DNA of 5,414 bases from DTFZ01 sp964510055 (GTDB lineage: Bacteria; Bacillota; Clostridia; Christensenellales; SZUA-584). The notes beneath the pieces were generated by a model. The model had not been told where the DNA came from. It saw only the letters and a list, made by a program, of their open reading frames with translations, and did no database searches. The position numbers and the translations under genes are program-made. Of this stretch, positions 5,139-5,414 are shown one piece after another. Where the stretch lies: NCBI GenBank assembly GCA_964510055.1, contig CAZDZY010000145.1, positions 1 through 5,414 on the forward strand. The letters run 5' to 3'. Position 1 is the stretch's first letter, and every line of letters starts with the position of its first letter.

Positions 5139-5229
5139 CGGCTTTGCGCAGCTTCGACCCGGGCACTAAATTGTCAGCCAAAAATGCAAACCATAAAATT
5201 TAGTGCCCGGGGAGGAACAAGCAAAGCCG
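5139..5229. repeat. Nested palindrome, MITE- or REP-like
   Basis: Outer arms CGGCTTTGC (5139-5147) and GCAAAGCCG (5221-5229) enclose perfect 15-base arms, CCCGGGCACTAAATT (5158-5172) and its reverse complement (5197-5211), around a 24-base AT-rich loop. The stems are separated by unpaired segments of 10 and 9 bases. There is no coding capacity. The right end touches the T-run of the SRP RNA terminator. This size and symmetry suit a small non-autonomous element or an intergenic palindromic repeat; copy number in the genome is unknown. Confidence 0.65.
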
Positions 5230-5230
5230 G

Positions 5231-5263
5231 AAAAACTGACGGGAAGCCTTAAGCTTCCCGTCA
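5231..5263 (-). terminator. Intrinsic terminator of the SRP RNA gene
   Basis: On the - strand a perfect eleven-pair stem (TGACGGGAAGC at 5237-5247 pairing with 5253-5263) with a five-base loop is followed by G and five T (complement of 5231-5235). It lies directly after the conserved 3' end of the SRP RNA. Confidence 0.92.
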
Positions 5264-5269
5264 AAATAT

Positions 5270-5414
5270 TAAAGCCGTGCACCCGGAAATCGAAATAGCA
5301 CTCCAAGAGGTATAACGCCAGGTTGCTCCGAGCAGACTTATCCGAGGCACACTTCCAATACCGCTTACTGCTGCTACCGTCAGGTCCTGACAGGGTTCAC
5401 GGCTGTCCGTTGCA
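5270..5414 (-). ncRNA. ffs: Signal recognition particle RNA, large Bacillus type, 3' half
   Basis: RNA scaffold of SRP, binding Ffh and targeting nascent membrane and secreted proteins. Only the 3' half lies in the window. Read on the - strand, helix 8 is clear: GTCAGG (5391-5386), A-CC, the tetraloop TGAC (5382-5379), GG-T, then AGCAGC (5375-5370), equivalent to the conserved GUCAGGUCC-GGAA-GGAAGCAGC. The outer U-A pair of the usual sequence is replaced by A-U, a compensatory change, and the tetraloop is UGAC instead of GGAA. The remaining 3' strand ends with GGGTGCACGG (5284-5275), like the 3' end of Bacillus subtilis scRNA (GGTGCACGG), so an Alu-type domain is expected and the 5' half should lie to the right. 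The exact mature 3' end is uncertain by several bases. The terminator at 5231-5263 follows. Confidence 0.92.

Larger units (their letters stand above)
4063..5336 (-). mobile_element. Possible island or remnant inserted at the SRP RNA 3' end
   Basis: A 73-base direct repeat of an RNA gene's 3' end (4063-4135 and 5264-5336) flanks 1128 bases carrying one membrane-protein gene, a palindromic element and a replacement terminator. That is the arrangement left when an element integrates in an RNA gene and restores its 3' end. No recombinase, relaxase or phage gene is present, so it would be a remnant or a passenger moved in trans. Duplication by recombination between two SRP RNA genes is the alternative. 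Confidence 0.4.

Noticed and set aside
4063..5414. CRISPR array suggested by the repeated segment
   Set aside because: Only two copies, 1201 bases apart, explained by SRP RNA homology; no regular spacers and no cas genes.

Overview
The window reads as chromosomal DNA from a Gram-positive Firmicute of the class Clostridia, probably an uncultured anaerobe. The evidence is a long-form ribosome hibernation factor (Hpf), a large Bacillus-type SRP RNA, a clostridial-looking GNAT acetyltransferase, strong AGGAGG-type ribosome binding sites and a sigma-H-like promoter. I cannot name a genus. Core genes have moderate GC; one gene (1970-2974) is clearly more AT-rich.

Layout, left half, all on the + strand: the 3' three quarters of ychF (1-812), a GNAT acetyltransferase 12 bases downstream (825-1268, same operon), an extended -10 promoter (1298-1306), pgsA for phosphatidylglycerolphosphate synthase (1340-1894), then a lipoprotein folded as a seven-bladed WD40-like propeller (1970-2974). 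A hairpin at 3056-3085 works as a shared terminator between the lipoprotein gene and the convergent hpf gene (3084-3617, - strand).

Middle: 3618-4150 has no credible gene. It holds the hpf leader with a 49-base interrupted palindrome next to the ribosome binding site, a close match to a sigma-H promoter, a sigma-A-type promoter, an orphan + strand terminator, two further hairpins and a BlaI/MecI/CopY-like palindrome. It looks like a regulatory region plus debris of earlier rearrangements.

Right part, - strand: the 3' half of the SRP RNA gene enters from the right edge (5414 to about 5270) and ends at a strong terminator (5231-5263). A second copy of its last 73 bases (4063-4135, 68 of 73 identical) lies 1201 bases away, beyond an unrecognised membrane-protein gene (4151-4912), and has its own terminator (4034-4054). 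DNA bracketed by a repeated 3' end of an RNA gene is the usual footprint of site-specific integration, so 4136-5263 may be a small island or its remnant inserted at the 3' end of the SRP RNA gene. No integrase is visible. Next to the SRP terminator are a 33-base hairpin and a 91-base nested palindrome resembling a MITE or REP-type element.

Functional picture: housekeeping genes for translation (ychF, hpf), membrane lipid synthesis (pgsA) and protein targeting (SRP RNA), interrupted by accessory pieces. The most interesting points are the SRP RNA 3'-end duplication around the membrane-protein gene and the apparent conservation of sigma-H control of hpf.
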